42,925 nt of DNA from Pleurocapsales cyanobacterium LEGE 10410 (GTDB lineage: Bacteria > Cyanobacteriota > Cyanobacteriia > Cyanobacteriales > Xenococcaceae), in the NCBI GenBank assembly GCA_015207195.1, contig JADEXJ010000039.1, positions 1-42,925 on the forward strand, in the 5' to 3' direction. This document shows positions 7,846 to 14,941 of the stretch, in pieces. How positions within the stretch are numbered: the first letter of the stretch is position 1; each line of letters opens with the position of its first letter. Below the pieces are notes generated by a model. That model did not search any database, was not told the origin of the DNA, and saw only the letters and a list, made by a program, of their open reading frames with translations. A program made the translations under genes and the position numbers.

Positions 7846-8598
7846 CTAAGTTGTAGGATTACAGTCTTGCCATTGTTGATGGGCTTTTTTTAGCAAGGCG
7901 ATCGCTTCAGAGCAAGTAGCTACACATTCGGGAATACTCATGTCCGCAGGATCTGCCATTGGTGGCTCGACATCAATAGTGTGTTTTTTAGCCCAGATTG
8001 CTAGCTCACTCCACATTGTACCAACCATGATAAAGGGTGTATCTTGCAGTCTACGAACTTGCAATAATTGCCAAATCATCAGAGCTTCCAAAGCCGTCCC
8101 AATCCCCCCTGGTAGCACTATAAAAGCGTCAGAGGCAAGTACAAAATGATGCAGTCGAGAAAAGAAAGTGCGATGGAGATAGACTTGTTCGACAAAGGGA
8201 TTAGTGTCTTGCTCAAATCCCAGATCTACCCGAATACCGATCGATTTGGTAATATTTTCAGGATCGGCGATTACACTGCCTTCATTTGCTGCCTGCATCA
8301 AACCAGGACCACCACCAGTAACAATGTCGCAACCCATTTTGGTTAGTTCCCCCGCTAGATCGCGAACTCCGTTATAGAGAGGAGTATCGGGTTTAATTCT
8401 CGCCGAACCAAAGAGGGTAACGCGATAACGTTCTCGTCTTGGTGGTTGAATAGTAGACAATTTGTTAACCGTATCCCAGAGATTGAGGATCGCATCATGA
8501 ATAACTTCAAAAGCAGCTTCTGAATCGGCAATATCAACGGTATCGGGATTTTGGGGGAGATTACAATAAAACGGACGCGATCGCTTTTCTGGACTCAT
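7846..8598 (-). CDS. LOG-family Rossmann-fold protein (possible cytokinin-type phosphoribohydrolase)
   Basis: The 250-residue protein has a Rossmann-type nucleotide-binding fold with the LOG-family signatures: GGGPGLMQAANEGS at about 95-108 and PGGIGTALEA at about 163-172. The latter corresponds to the PGGxGTxxE active-site motif, with the Glu in place. Biochemically studied LOG proteins cleave nucleoside monophosphates to base and ribose phosphate. About 50 extra N-terminal residues place it with the longer bacterial TIGR00730-like members rather than the short plant type. It is a single gene with a HIP1 octamer at its 5' end; the neighbours give no functional hint. Confidence 0.85.
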   Translation of the reverse strand: MSPEKRSRPFYCNLPQNPDTVDIADSEAAFEVIHDAILNLWDTVNKLSTIQPPRRERYRVTLFGSARIKPDTPLYNGVRDLAGELTKMGCDIVTGGGPGLMQAANEGSVIADPENITKSIGIRVDLGFEQDTNPFVEQVYLHRTFFSRLHHFVLASDAFIVLPGGIGTALEALMIWQLLQVRRLQDTPFIMVGTMWSELAIWAKKHTIDVEPPMADPADMSIPECVATCSEAIALLKKAHQQWQDCNPTT

Positions 8599-8907
8599 AA
8601 GATCGATTTTCTAAGTTGTAGTCTCTCAAATATACTGCTTTCGGTAAACAATCAAGCTTTAAAATACCTCCGCAAGATCGAAGTAATTTGCCTCTGATGC
8701 GATCGCGCTAATTTTCTCACGACTTCCTCTTTAAGAACCAGGAAATCTGTTTAATCCTCCACGTTTTCAAGCGAGAAAGCTAAGTTTGATATGTTAAATA
8801 AAATTAGAGAGTCAGATGAATACAGTATAGAGATAAACAGTACTACACCCTATTTTGCCTCTGAAGCGAGGCATCGATCGCAAAGTAAGATAGCTTAAGG
8901 AAGCTCG
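8599..8907. other. Intergenic region between LOG gene and GNAT gene
   Basis: No gene seen. Two related short segments, TTGCCTCTGATGCGATCGCG (near 8690) and TTGCCTCTGAAGCG (near 8858), suggest a degenerate direct repeat. The promoters of the two divergent flanking genes must lie here, but I see no clear box. Confidence 0.3.
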
Positions 8908-9396
8908 ATGGAGCATTTAGTACACTACCGCCAGATGAAGCCGGGGGAGGAGAGTCAAATAATCAATCTGGTTTTAGCTGTTTTTTATCAATTCGTAGCA
9001 CCCCAGCAAAGTGAAGAGGGCGTTGCTGAATTCATAAAACATACTCATCCCGATCTCTTAGCAGAGAGAACTAAACTCAATCACTCTGTCATAGTTGCAG
9101 AATCAGACAACGAAATTATTGGAGTCATCGAAACCCGAAACTATAGTCATATCTCGCACTTTTTTGTAGCGAGGAAATTCCAGCGTCAAGGAATCGGAAG
9201 AGAGCTATTAAAAAGGGCTGTTCGGGCATGTCTGGATAATAACCCAAAGCTTGCTGAAATTACTGTAAATTCCGCTCCCAACGCTGTTTCCGCATACAAA
9301 TCTTTAGGATTTTCAGCTAGAGACAAGGAAGAAACTGTAAATGGCATAAGATATACGCTGATGTTTCTTGACGTTGTGGAATTTATCAACAGCTAG
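8908..9396 (+). CDS. GNAT-family N-acetyltransferase
   Basis: A 162-residue single-domain GNAT enzyme that transfers an acetyl group from acetyl-CoA to an amine; the substrate is not predictable. The acetyl-CoA signature FQRQGIGRELL (motif A, Q/RxxGxG/A) lies at about residues 91-101, preceded by the beta strand ISHFFVA. The C-terminal AYKSLGF segment is the usual motif B. AAGGAAG lies upstream of the ATG. It is followed 126 bases later by a second GNAT gene with little sequence similarity, so the pair is not an obvious tandem duplication. Confidence 0.85.
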   Translation: MEHLVHYRQMKPGEESQIINLVLAVFYQFVAPQQSEEGVAEFIKHTHPDLLAERTKLNHSVIVAESDNEIIGVIETRNYSHISHFFVARKFQRQGIGRELLKRAVRACLDNNPKLAEITVNSAPNAVSAYKSLGFSARDKEETVNGIRYTLMFLDVVEFINS

Positions 9397-9522
9397 TAAT
9401 AGTTTACACACGGTTTACAATAAAAATAGAGTGAAAAACTCTTAACATATATGACTTATGAGGTGAATGCAAAAAAAGCTTCTGCGTAATAAATAGTTAG
9501 CCCAATATGAAAAATACCGAAA

Positions 9523-9978
9523 ATGATACGAGAAGCTACACAAAATGACTTCGATGAATGGCTACGGATGAGAGAGCAGCTATATCCTGAATGCAACTCA
9601 CAGCTATTACTTGCGGAGATTGAAAAAATTTTCAGCAAAAGAACCATACTTGGAGAACTTGATTATCATATTCTCGTCTATGAAAATGAAGACAACAAAT
9701 TATCAGGTTTCATCGAAACTTCTATCAGAAAAGAGTTGCCTGGCTATCAAAACTCACCTGTCGGATATATTGAAAGCTTGTATGTCGATCCAACACATCG
9801 GAGAAAAGGAATTGCCAAGCAATTAGTCGCATTCTCCGAAGAATGGATCAAAAGCCAAAAGTATCAACATTTGTTTGTCGATACAGACCCTAGATACACG
9901 GAGGCAATTGATTTTTATAAATCGATTGGTTTTAAAGAAGTTGGTTTCAATGAACGGGAAATAATCTTGACAAGATAA
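9523..9978 (+). CDS. AAC(6')-like GNAT acetyltransferase
   Basis: This 151-residue GNAT protein resembles aminoglycoside 6'-N-acetyltransferases of the AAC(6')-I type. It shows the opening MIREATQNDFDEWLRMREQLYP, written here in two parts: MIREATQND, then EWLRMREQLYP. It also has a GFIETSIRKE strand, VGYIESLYVDP, the acetyl-CoA loop HRRKGIAKQL, and an SIGFKEV ending. Such enzymes acetylate aminoglycosides, but chromosomal relatives in environmental bacteria may act on other amines, and resistance cannot be inferred from sequence alone. It is on the same strand as the preceding GNAT gene. No ribosome site is obvious in front of the ATG. Confidence 0.75.
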   Translation: MIREATQNDFDEWLRMREQLYPECNSQLLLAEIEKIFSKRTILGELDYHILVYENEDNKLSGFIETSIRKELPGYQNSPVGYIESLYVDPTHRRKGIAKQLVAFSEEWIKSQKYQHLFVDTDPRYTEAIDFYKSIGFKEVGFNEREIILTR

Positions 9979-10028
9979 GATAGGGTTTCCCAATTTTATA
10001 CAAGCCAAGTTTGTAAGTTATTTGGGGG

Positions 10029-10286
10029 TTATTTTTCGGCTATGACTAACATCTCATAGTCTTCAGTTGTTAACTTGTCCTGACGACTAAAAGCACCAAG
10101 TTTTGCCCCAAAAATATCGATTACTTTAAAATCGAGTGTTTTCAAAAGCCAGGTAATTTCGGATGGAACATAATATCTTTCGTCACACTTAAGTTCTTTG
10201 GTGTTACCCAGATCGTCCTCAATCTGGATCATATGGCGATCGCGAAATGTCATTAGATCGAATGAATTATTATCGTATGTTTCATG
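10029..10286 (-). pseudogene. Internally deleted copy of the neighbouring methyltransferase gene
   Basis: The 3' ~250 bases are a close copy of the end of the methyltransferase gene at 14120-14881: both encode YDNNSFDLMTFRDRH, YYVPSEITWLLKTLDFKVID and LVIAEK. Immediately upstream, the copy joins directly to what matches the start codon and leader of that gene (TGTTTCAT then TTTTCTCCAT on the + strand, against TGTTTCAT and TCTTCTCCAT). About 500 bases with the whole SAM-binding domain are therefore missing, and the ATG is out of frame with the rest. It is on the same strand as the full gene and lies about 4 kb away. Confidence 0.85.
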
Positions 10287-10487
10287 ATGTTTTCTCCATA
10301 GATATATTTGCGATCGCTTACTAACAATTTCTATAGGCGAACCGCCGTTCACCCCTACCCTCACAACGTACTCTAAAACACTGCCTCTCAATACTCTCTA
10401 CAGTTTTGATAATGAATCTATAAGTTGAAAAAGTTGTGAGTAGGATTTCTATTGGTTTAGTGAAAACAAAAATCAGGGCATGAAAGT

Positions 10488-10610
10488 CTATAAAATAGAG
10501 GCGATCGCTTTTACGGGCAAAAATAGTGACAGTGGTGCATCTTCAAAAGGGATAAACTCATGTTTGAGATAAATCTGAATCGGCTCAAAATTCCAATGAT
10601 TACTTACCAT
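10488..10610 (-). pseudogene. Remnant of a TacT-like GNAT toxin
   Basis: Directly overlapping the end of the DUF1778 antitoxin gene, on the same strand, is a short frame starting ATG at 10610 (NHWNFEPIQIYLKHEFIPF). A one-base shift continues as EDAPLSLFLPVKAI. The last part resembles the C-terminus of TacT-type acetyltransferase toxins (GFxPFPDxPLxLFLP). The acetyl-CoA-binding core is absent, so the toxin is non-functional. Position directly after a DUF1778 gene is what the TacA-TacT arrangement predicts; the match itself is short. Confidence 0.5.
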
Positions 10611-10884
10611 ACTTAGTCTGATAATCAGCTATGGCAGACTTTAATTTTCCTTTTAACTCAGGTGGGTTCTCTAACGCCGTCAGAAACAAATCGCGATCGC
10701 GATTAGATAAGGTCAGTCTCTCGCGCTCTTCAATATCCTTTTGCGCCAAGGGTAATAAATGCAGCAAGGTATAAGCACTCAATGAAACCCCCTTAATCGA
10801 AGCTGCCTTTTCTAGCAAAGCTTTTTGTTCACTAGTGACTCGCAAATCGATGCGACTATCTTTAGGTATTGATGTTTCACTCAT
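10600..10884 (-). CDS. DUF1778 (TacA-type) antitoxin
   Basis: A 94-residue protein starting at the ATG at 10884 (MSETSIPKDSRIDLRV); an upstream in-frame start would add nine unlikely residues. The N-terminal half is a ribbon-helix-helix domain (RIDLRVTSEQKALLEKAA, then KGVSLSAYTL). The C-terminal half has the DUF1778 hallmark LSNRDRDLFLTALENPPE, the toxin-wrapping segment in TacA antitoxins. Family members repress their own operon and neutralise a GNAT toxin encoded just downstream. Here that partner is reduced to about 40 codons, so the antitoxin is an orphan that may still bind DNA or protect against related toxins. Confidence 0.85.
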   Translation of the reverse strand: MSETSIPKDSRIDLRVTSEQKALLEKAASIKGVSLSAYTLLHLLPLAQKDIEERERLTLSNRDRDLFLTALENPPELKGKLKSAIADYQTKYGK

Positions 10885-10921
10885 AACTGCATGCGGATAA
10901 TATACGTACATTCATGCTTAT

Positions 10922-11158
10922 ATGAATAGTAATATTTGTAATAATCTTTTCGGTTCTCATTCTGCATTGTATTTGGAGAGCGATAATAGTATTTTCAATT
11001 TACAATCTCTGATTGACAAACTACTTTTATTCGACACTTTTACTCTTCACGATCCAAATTTCACAGGAATTTCAAATATAGTTAAAACATTGGGTTATGA
11101 ACCTACCTTGAAATTACTATTATTTCGGAGTTTCATACAGCCCTTGGTCAGTTCATAA
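10922..11158 (+). pseudogene. 5' part of an unknown gene fused to the xisH remnant
   Basis: This 78-codon frame begins MNSNICNNLF and includes SLIDKLLLFDTFTLHDPNF and IVKTLGYEPTLKLL, which resembles the N-terminus of small uncharacterised cyanobacterial proteins. The likeness ends at about 11121, where the DNA changes to xisH sequence in another frame; the last 13 codons are therefore out-of-frame xisH. It is most likely the surviving 5' end of a gene cut by recombination. It runs divergently from the DUF1778 antitoxin gene, with the two starts only about 38 bases apart. Confidence 0.5.
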
Positions 11159-11342
11159 ATTATCGCATTGCTTTAGAATTTTCAGAAGAACCAGAACGGA
11201 TATACTCTATTTAGCCGTACCCAAAGATGTATATCAGGCTTTTTTGCGTTTTGAACCAGCCAAAACAGTTATCGATCGCTATAGTATTTTGCTAATAATC
11301 TACGATCCCAACCAAGAGGCTATCGAACAATGGATAAAATAA
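11122..11342 (+). pseudogene. xisH: xisH, 5'-truncated and frameshifted
   Basis: XisH was named for its need in excision of the fdxN element in Anabaena; its fold is nuclease-like and it is nearly always encoded with XisI. The frame ISEFHTALGQFINYRIAL EFSEEPERI matches the C-terminal half of XisH. After that a two-base insertion creates a stop (near 11214), and the next frame continues as LYLAVPKDVYQAF, FEPAKTVIDRYS and EAIEQWIK to a TAA at 11342. The first ~70 residues, including the nuclease-like core, are missing. The remnant overlaps the start of xisI by 13 bases, the usual arrangement. Confidence 0.85.
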
Positions 11343-11653
11343 ACCAATACCGTCAGATTATCTGCCAGTTTCTTCAAGATTTTGCTGACAACGATCCTGA
11401 AGCACAATTAATTTTCGATCTAGAGCGCGATCGCTTTTTAGTGATGCACGTTGGCTGGCGCAATGATTATCGGATCTACGGTTGCGCTATTCAGCTAGAT
11501 TTAGTTGATGGTAAAGTGTGGATTCAAAATAATAGTACTGAGGTTTATATTGATCGCGAACTTATCGCAAGAGGAATAGACGGAAAAGATCTTGTCTTGG
11601 GTTTTCGTTCTCCAGGTGTCAGAGAAAAAATAGCATCAGCGTTATACGACTAA
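11330..11653 (+). CDS. xisI: XisI family protein
   Basis: XisI is the small partner of XisH; both are required for fdxN element excision in Anabaena, but the pair is widespread in cyanobacteria without such elements and its general biochemical role is unsettled. The 107-residue sequence is complete, with the family features MDKINQYRQII at the start, HVGWRNDYRIYGC, LVDGKVWIQNNSTE and ELIARGIDGKDLVLGFRSP. The ATG overlaps the end of the xisH remnant. With its partner broken, XisI here is an orphan; it may serve XisH copies elsewhere in the genome. It ends 19 bases before the convergent devC gene. Confidence 0.93.
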   Translation: MDKINQYRQIICQFLQDFADNDPEAQLIFDLERDRFLVMHVGWRNDYRIYGCAIQLDLVDGKVWIQNNSTEVYIDRELIARGIDGKDLVLGFRSPGVREKIASALYD

Positions 11654-11672
11654 CAACTAACAATTATCCAAA

Positions 11673-12854
11673 CTAAAAAACCTCAGCAGGATCGGCAGAT
11701 TGTAGTTTCCGAATGGCGATCGCGCTACTAACCATACACATGGTAACGGTAAGGACAAACACTCTCAAAGCCACCTCAGAACCCATTGCCAAGGGCATTT
11801 GCGTTAAGCCTTCTAATAAAGCATACATTCCGATCGATACGCCAAAACCAGGGATAAAACCCAGTACCGCTAAGATGATTGCTTCTTGAAAAACTACTAT
11901 TAACAAACTTTTATCGGCATAACCCATTGCTTTGAGAGTGGCATATTCTGATAGGTGATCGTTAACATCGGCAAATAAAACCTGATAGACGATTACTACT
12001 CCGACGATAAAGCCCATCACCACGCCGAAGTTGAAGATCGTTCCTGCGGGGTGATTTTGCGCCCAAAATTCTTTTTCGGCTGCAATAAATTCTTCGTGAG
12101 TCATGACAGCAACGTCAGCAGGTAGGCTAGCTTTGAGTTTTTGCTTGACTGTTTCTATCTCGGCATCAATTTTAACTTTAAGTACACCTACCGTTACATT
12201 ATCAATACTATCTCTACCGTATAACCGCAGATAATTCCAGTCGCTAGTAATTAGATAGCCTTCGGTAAAAAGAGTACTACCCAAAGTGAACATCCCCCCA
12301 ACGCTAATTCTACGGTTCAATATTTCCGTACTAACTGGTTTTCCTCGCGCTAAAGTTTCAGCAATTGGTCCTAAATCTGGTCGTGCTAGGCGATCTACCA
12401 AGACTTTATCTGGTAGTTTGATTTGTTCTAGTTGTTGATTGACTTCTGGCAAATTTAAGACAGGATGGGCGGGATCGAATGCCAAAATCGCTACGCTGGT
12501 TACTTTCTTTTCCCAGGGATTAATCCAGCCAGCATTAGCATAATAAAAAGGACTAGCCGAAGTAATTCCTTTGACAGCAGCAGCTTGATATAGATGACGA
12601 TGGGAAAAATTTTGACCATCAATGAGAGTTTTCGCCCTAGCACTCACCAAAAATAGATCGCCATTGAGATGTTCGTGAATGCGAGTAACACCGCCAAACA
12701 AGCTAGTATAAAACCCAAGCTGCATGAAAATTAAGATGTCGGCAAAGGCGATTCCCGACACGGCGACAATCATGCGGATTTTTTGATGGGACAGTTGCGC
12801 CCAACCCAGAGGGGGTTCTTTGGTAAATCTTTTTAGAAGGGATTTTAGAGGCAT
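11673..12854 (-). CDS. devC: DevC-type ABC exporter permease (copy 1)
   Basis: DevC is the membrane permease of DevBCA exporters, which with TolC form a MacAB-like tripartite system; in Anabaena they export heterocyst glycolipids, and paralogues occur in non-heterocystous cyanobacteria. The 393 residues show an N-terminal membrane helix (about 28-48, MIVAVSGIAFADILIF), a large periplasmic domain (50-270) and three C-terminal helices. NDHLSEYATLKAMGY, near 305, is the conserved cytoplasmic segment of FtsX/MacB-type permeases. It is very similar to the next devC upstream (12893-14074), with identical openings such as GWAQLSHQKIRMIVAVSGIA; the two are a recent tandem duplication. A heptamer array lies between them. 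Confidence 0.92.
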   Translation of the reverse strand: MPLKSLLKRFTKEPPLGWAQLSHQKIRMIVAVSGIAFADILIFMQLGFYTSLFGGVTRIHEHLNGDLFLVSARAKTLIDGQNFSHRHLYQAAAVKGITSASPFYYANAGWINPWEKKVTSVAILAFDPAHPVLNLPEVNQQLEQIKLPDKVLVDRLARPDLGPIAETLARGKPVSTEILNRRISVGGMFTLGSTLFTEGYLITSDWNYLRLYGRDSIDNVTVGVLKVKIDAEIETVKQKLKASLPADVAVMTHEEFIAAEKEFWAQNHPAGTIFNFGVVMGFIVGVVIVYQVLFADVNDHLSEYATLKAMGYADKSLLIVVFQEAIILAVLGFIPGFGVSIGMYALLEGLTQMPLAMGSEVALRVFVLTVTMCMVSSAIAIRKLQSADPAEVF

Positions 12855-12863
12855 GGTTGGTTG

Positions 12864-12891
12864 TTAGTGGTTAGTGGTTAGTGGTTAGTGG
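12864..12891. repeat. Heptanucleotide array TTAGTGG, 4 units
   Basis: Four perfect TTAGTGG units fill most of the 38-base gap between two devC genes, ending one base from the stop codon of the upstream devC (read on the minus strand). Confidence 0.85.
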
Positions 12892-12892
12892 T

Positions 12893-14074
12893 TTAAAATA
12901 CATCTGCGGGATCGGCAGATTGAAGTTTTCGTATGGCGATCGCTCCTGAAGCCAGACACATGGTAACGGTGAGGGAAAATACCCGCCAAGCAACTTCCGA
13001 ACTCATTGCTAAGGGCATCTGGGTCAAGCTTTCGAGTAAGCCATACATCCCAATAGATGCGACCAAACCTGGTACAAAACCCAGTACGGCTAAAATAGTT
13101 GCTTCTTGGAACACTACGGTTAAGAGGTTGCGATCGCGATATCCCATGGCTTTAAGGGTGGCGTACTCGGATAGGTGATCGTTCACGTCGGCAAATAACA
13201 CTTGATAGACAATAACTACTCCGACGACAAAACCCATCGCTACTCCAAAGTTAAAGATCGCTCCTGCGGGGTGGTTTTTATCCCAAAAGTCTTTTTCGGC
13301 TGCCACAAATTCTTGATGGGTCATTACGGCAACCTCAGCAGGCATACTAGCTCTCACCCTGGCTTTCACTGTCTCTAGGTTTTCTCCAGAATCTATATTT
13401 AATACGCCGACTTTTACCTGATCGATACTATCTGCACCGTTTAATCGGAGATAGTTCCAGTCGCTAGTAACTAAAAATCCTTCGACAAACAGAGTGCTGC
13501 CAAAATCGAACATTCCGCCTACCCTTATTCTCCGTCCCGATACTTCTGTGACAACGGGTTCACCATTATCAAAACTTTGAGCGATCGCGCCTAAATCTGG
13601 TCTAGCTTGACGATCTACCAAGACTTTATCTGGTAGTTTGATTTGTGATAGCTGTTGATTGACATCGGGTAAATTTAAAACAGGGCGAGTCGGATCGAAA
13701 GCGAGAATAGCCACGTCGGTTACTTTTTTATTCCACGGATTAACCCAGCCTGCATGGGAATAATAAAAAGGACTGGCTGAATCTATGCCCTCTACTGCAT
13801 CCGCTTGATACAGATGACGGCGATCAAAGTTTTGTCCATCATCTATAAACTTAGCCCGCGAACTAACCAAATATAAATCGCCCGTTAGATTTTCATTGAC
13901 GCGAGTTACACCATCAAAAATGCTGTGATAAAATCCAAGCTGCATAAAAATTAAAATATCGGCAAAGGCAATTCCCGACACGGCGACAATCATGCGGATT
14001 TTCTGATGAGATAATTGCGCCCAACCCAGAGGAGGTTCTTGGGTGAATTTTTTGAGTAGGGTTTTGAGAGGCAT
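12893..14074 (-). CDS. devC: DevC-type ABC exporter permease (copy 2)
   Basis: This 393-residue DevC paralogue has the same layout as its neighbours: one N-terminal membrane helix, a periplasmic domain of about 220 residues, then three helices around NDHLSEYATLKAMGY. It differs from copy 1 mainly in the periplasmic domain (for example VNENLTGDLYLVSSRAKF against IHEHLNGDLFLVSARAKT). That domain contacts the DevB adaptor, so the pair may have diverged in partner or substrate. The C-terminus LQSADPADVF is shared by all three copies. It follows the methyltransferase gene on the same strand, with a perfect 8-base-stem hairpin in the gap. Confidence 0.92.
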   Translation of the reverse strand: MPLKTLLKKFTQEPPLGWAQLSHQKIRMIVAVSGIAFADILIFMQLGFYHSIFDGVTRVNENLTGDLYLVSSRAKFIDDGQNFDRRHLYQADAVEGIDSASPFYYSHAGWVNPWNKKVTDVAILAFDPTRPVLNLPDVNQQLSQIKLPDKVLVDRQARPDLGAIAQSFDNGEPVVTEVSGRRIRVGGMFDFGSTLFVEGFLVTSDWNYLRLNGADSIDQVKVGVLNIDSGENLETVKARVRASMPAEVAVMTHQEFVAAEKDFWDKNHPAGAIFNFGVAMGFVVGVVIVYQVLFADVNDHLSEYATLKAMGYRDRNLLTVVFQEATILAVLGFVPGLVASIGMYGLLESLTQMPLAMSSEVAWRVFSLTVTMCLASGAIAIRKLQSADPADVF

Positions 14075-14083
14075 TATTGGTAA

Positions 14084-14103
14084 GGGCGAACGGCTGTTCG
14101 CCC
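14084..14103. repeat. Perfect hairpin between methyltransferase and devC copy 2
   Basis: GGGCGAAC and GTTCGCCC form an 8-bp stem around a GGCT loop. There is no T tract, so it is not a standard terminator. It may be a dispersed hairpin repeat or an mRNA-stabilising structure within the operon. Confidence 0.6.
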
Positions 14104-14119
14104 GTACAGTAGGTAGTGT

Positions 14120-14881
14120 TTATTTCTCGGCTATGACTAACATTTCAAAGTCTTCGGTGGTTAGCGGATCTTGACGGCTGAAAGCACCAAGTTTGGCAGC
14201 AAATATATCAATAACCTTAAAATCGAGGGTTTTTAGAAGCCAGGTAATTTCAGATGGAACATAATATCTTTCGTTGCATTCCAATTCTTTGGTGTTACCC
14301 AGATCGTCCTCAATCTGAATCGTATGGCGATCGCGAAATGTCATTAGATCGAATGAATTATTATCGTATTGAGCATTTCCTTCTTTACTCGCCGAAGCCA
14401 TAAATTCTTTAACTGAATGAAATAAGGGAAATAATCCGTTTAGGGTAGTAAATATTAATTTTCCCTTGGGCTTCAAAGCTTTGCTGGCATTGCTAAGAAT
14501 TTGGAAATTCATCTCATCGTTTTCCATTAAGGAAAAAGCCCCCTCACAAAGCATAATTACCAACTCGAATTCAGCACAAAAAGTTAGTTGCCTTGCGTCT
14601 TGTCGTTCAAAATTAATTGATAAATTCTGGGCGGATGCCTTTTGTCTTGCTCTTTCTAATTGAGATTCGGATAGATCGATTCCCGTAACGTTATATCCTC
14701 TTTTTGCCAATTGAATAGAATGTCTGCCAGTGCCACATCCAATATCTAGGATGCGTGTATTTTTATCGTAATTTATCTCCCGCTCGATAAAATCACATTC
14801 TCCCATTGTGCCTTGAACGAAACTCTCGCGATCGTATTTGAGGGCATAGTTGGTAAATAATTCTTCATACCACTGTTTCAT
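14120..14881 (-). CDS. SAM-dependent class I methyltransferase
   Basis: The 253-residue protein is a class I methyltransferase. Motif I RILDIGCGTGRHSIQLAKRG (about residues 41-60) binds S-adenosylmethionine, the acidic GIDLSESQLERA follows, and FERQDARQLTF is motif II. The C-terminal part has FDLMTFRDRHTIQIEDDLGN and YYVPSEITWLLKTLDFKV, typical of small-molecule methyltransferases of the UbiE/Tam group; the substrate is unknown. The ATG at 14881 (MKQWYEELF) is preceded by GGAGAAG and fits better than an in-frame ATG 13 codons upstream. It sits between devC copies 2 and 3 on the same strand. An internally deleted copy lies at 10029-10286. Confidence 0.9.
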   Translation of the reverse strand: MKQWYEELFTNYALKYDRESFVQGTMGECDFIEREINYDKNTRILDIGCGTGRHSIQLAKRGYNVTGIDLSESQLERARQKASAQNLSINFERQDARQLTFCAEFELVIMLCEGAFSLMENDEMNFQILSNASKALKPKGKLIFTTLNGLFPLFHSVKEFMASASKEGNAQYDNNSFDLMTFRDRHTIQIEDDLGNTKELECNERYYVPSEITWLLKTLDFKVIDIFAAKLGAFSRQDPLTTEDFEMLVIAEK

Positions 14882-14909
14882 CGTGTCTTCTCCATCGATA
14901 TTACTGTAC

Positions 14910-14929
14910 AGACAACGCATGCGTTGTCT
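14910..14929. promoter_or_regulatory. Perfect 20-bp palindrome in the methyltransferase leader
   Basis: AGACAACGCATGCGTTGTCT is a perfect dyad with no spacer, 29 bases upstream of the proposed methyltransferase start and just after the end of devC copy 3. It could be an operator for a dimeric regulator or a dispersed cyanobacterial palindromic repeat; only one copy is seen in this window. Confidence 0.45.
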
Positions 14930-14941
14930 CTAACAACGAAC

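Noticed and set aside
11122-11653. XisH/XisI as evidence of a programmed excision element and heterocysts
   Set aside because: The pair is widespread in cyanobacteria without such elements; xisH is broken and no site-specific recombinase is in the window.
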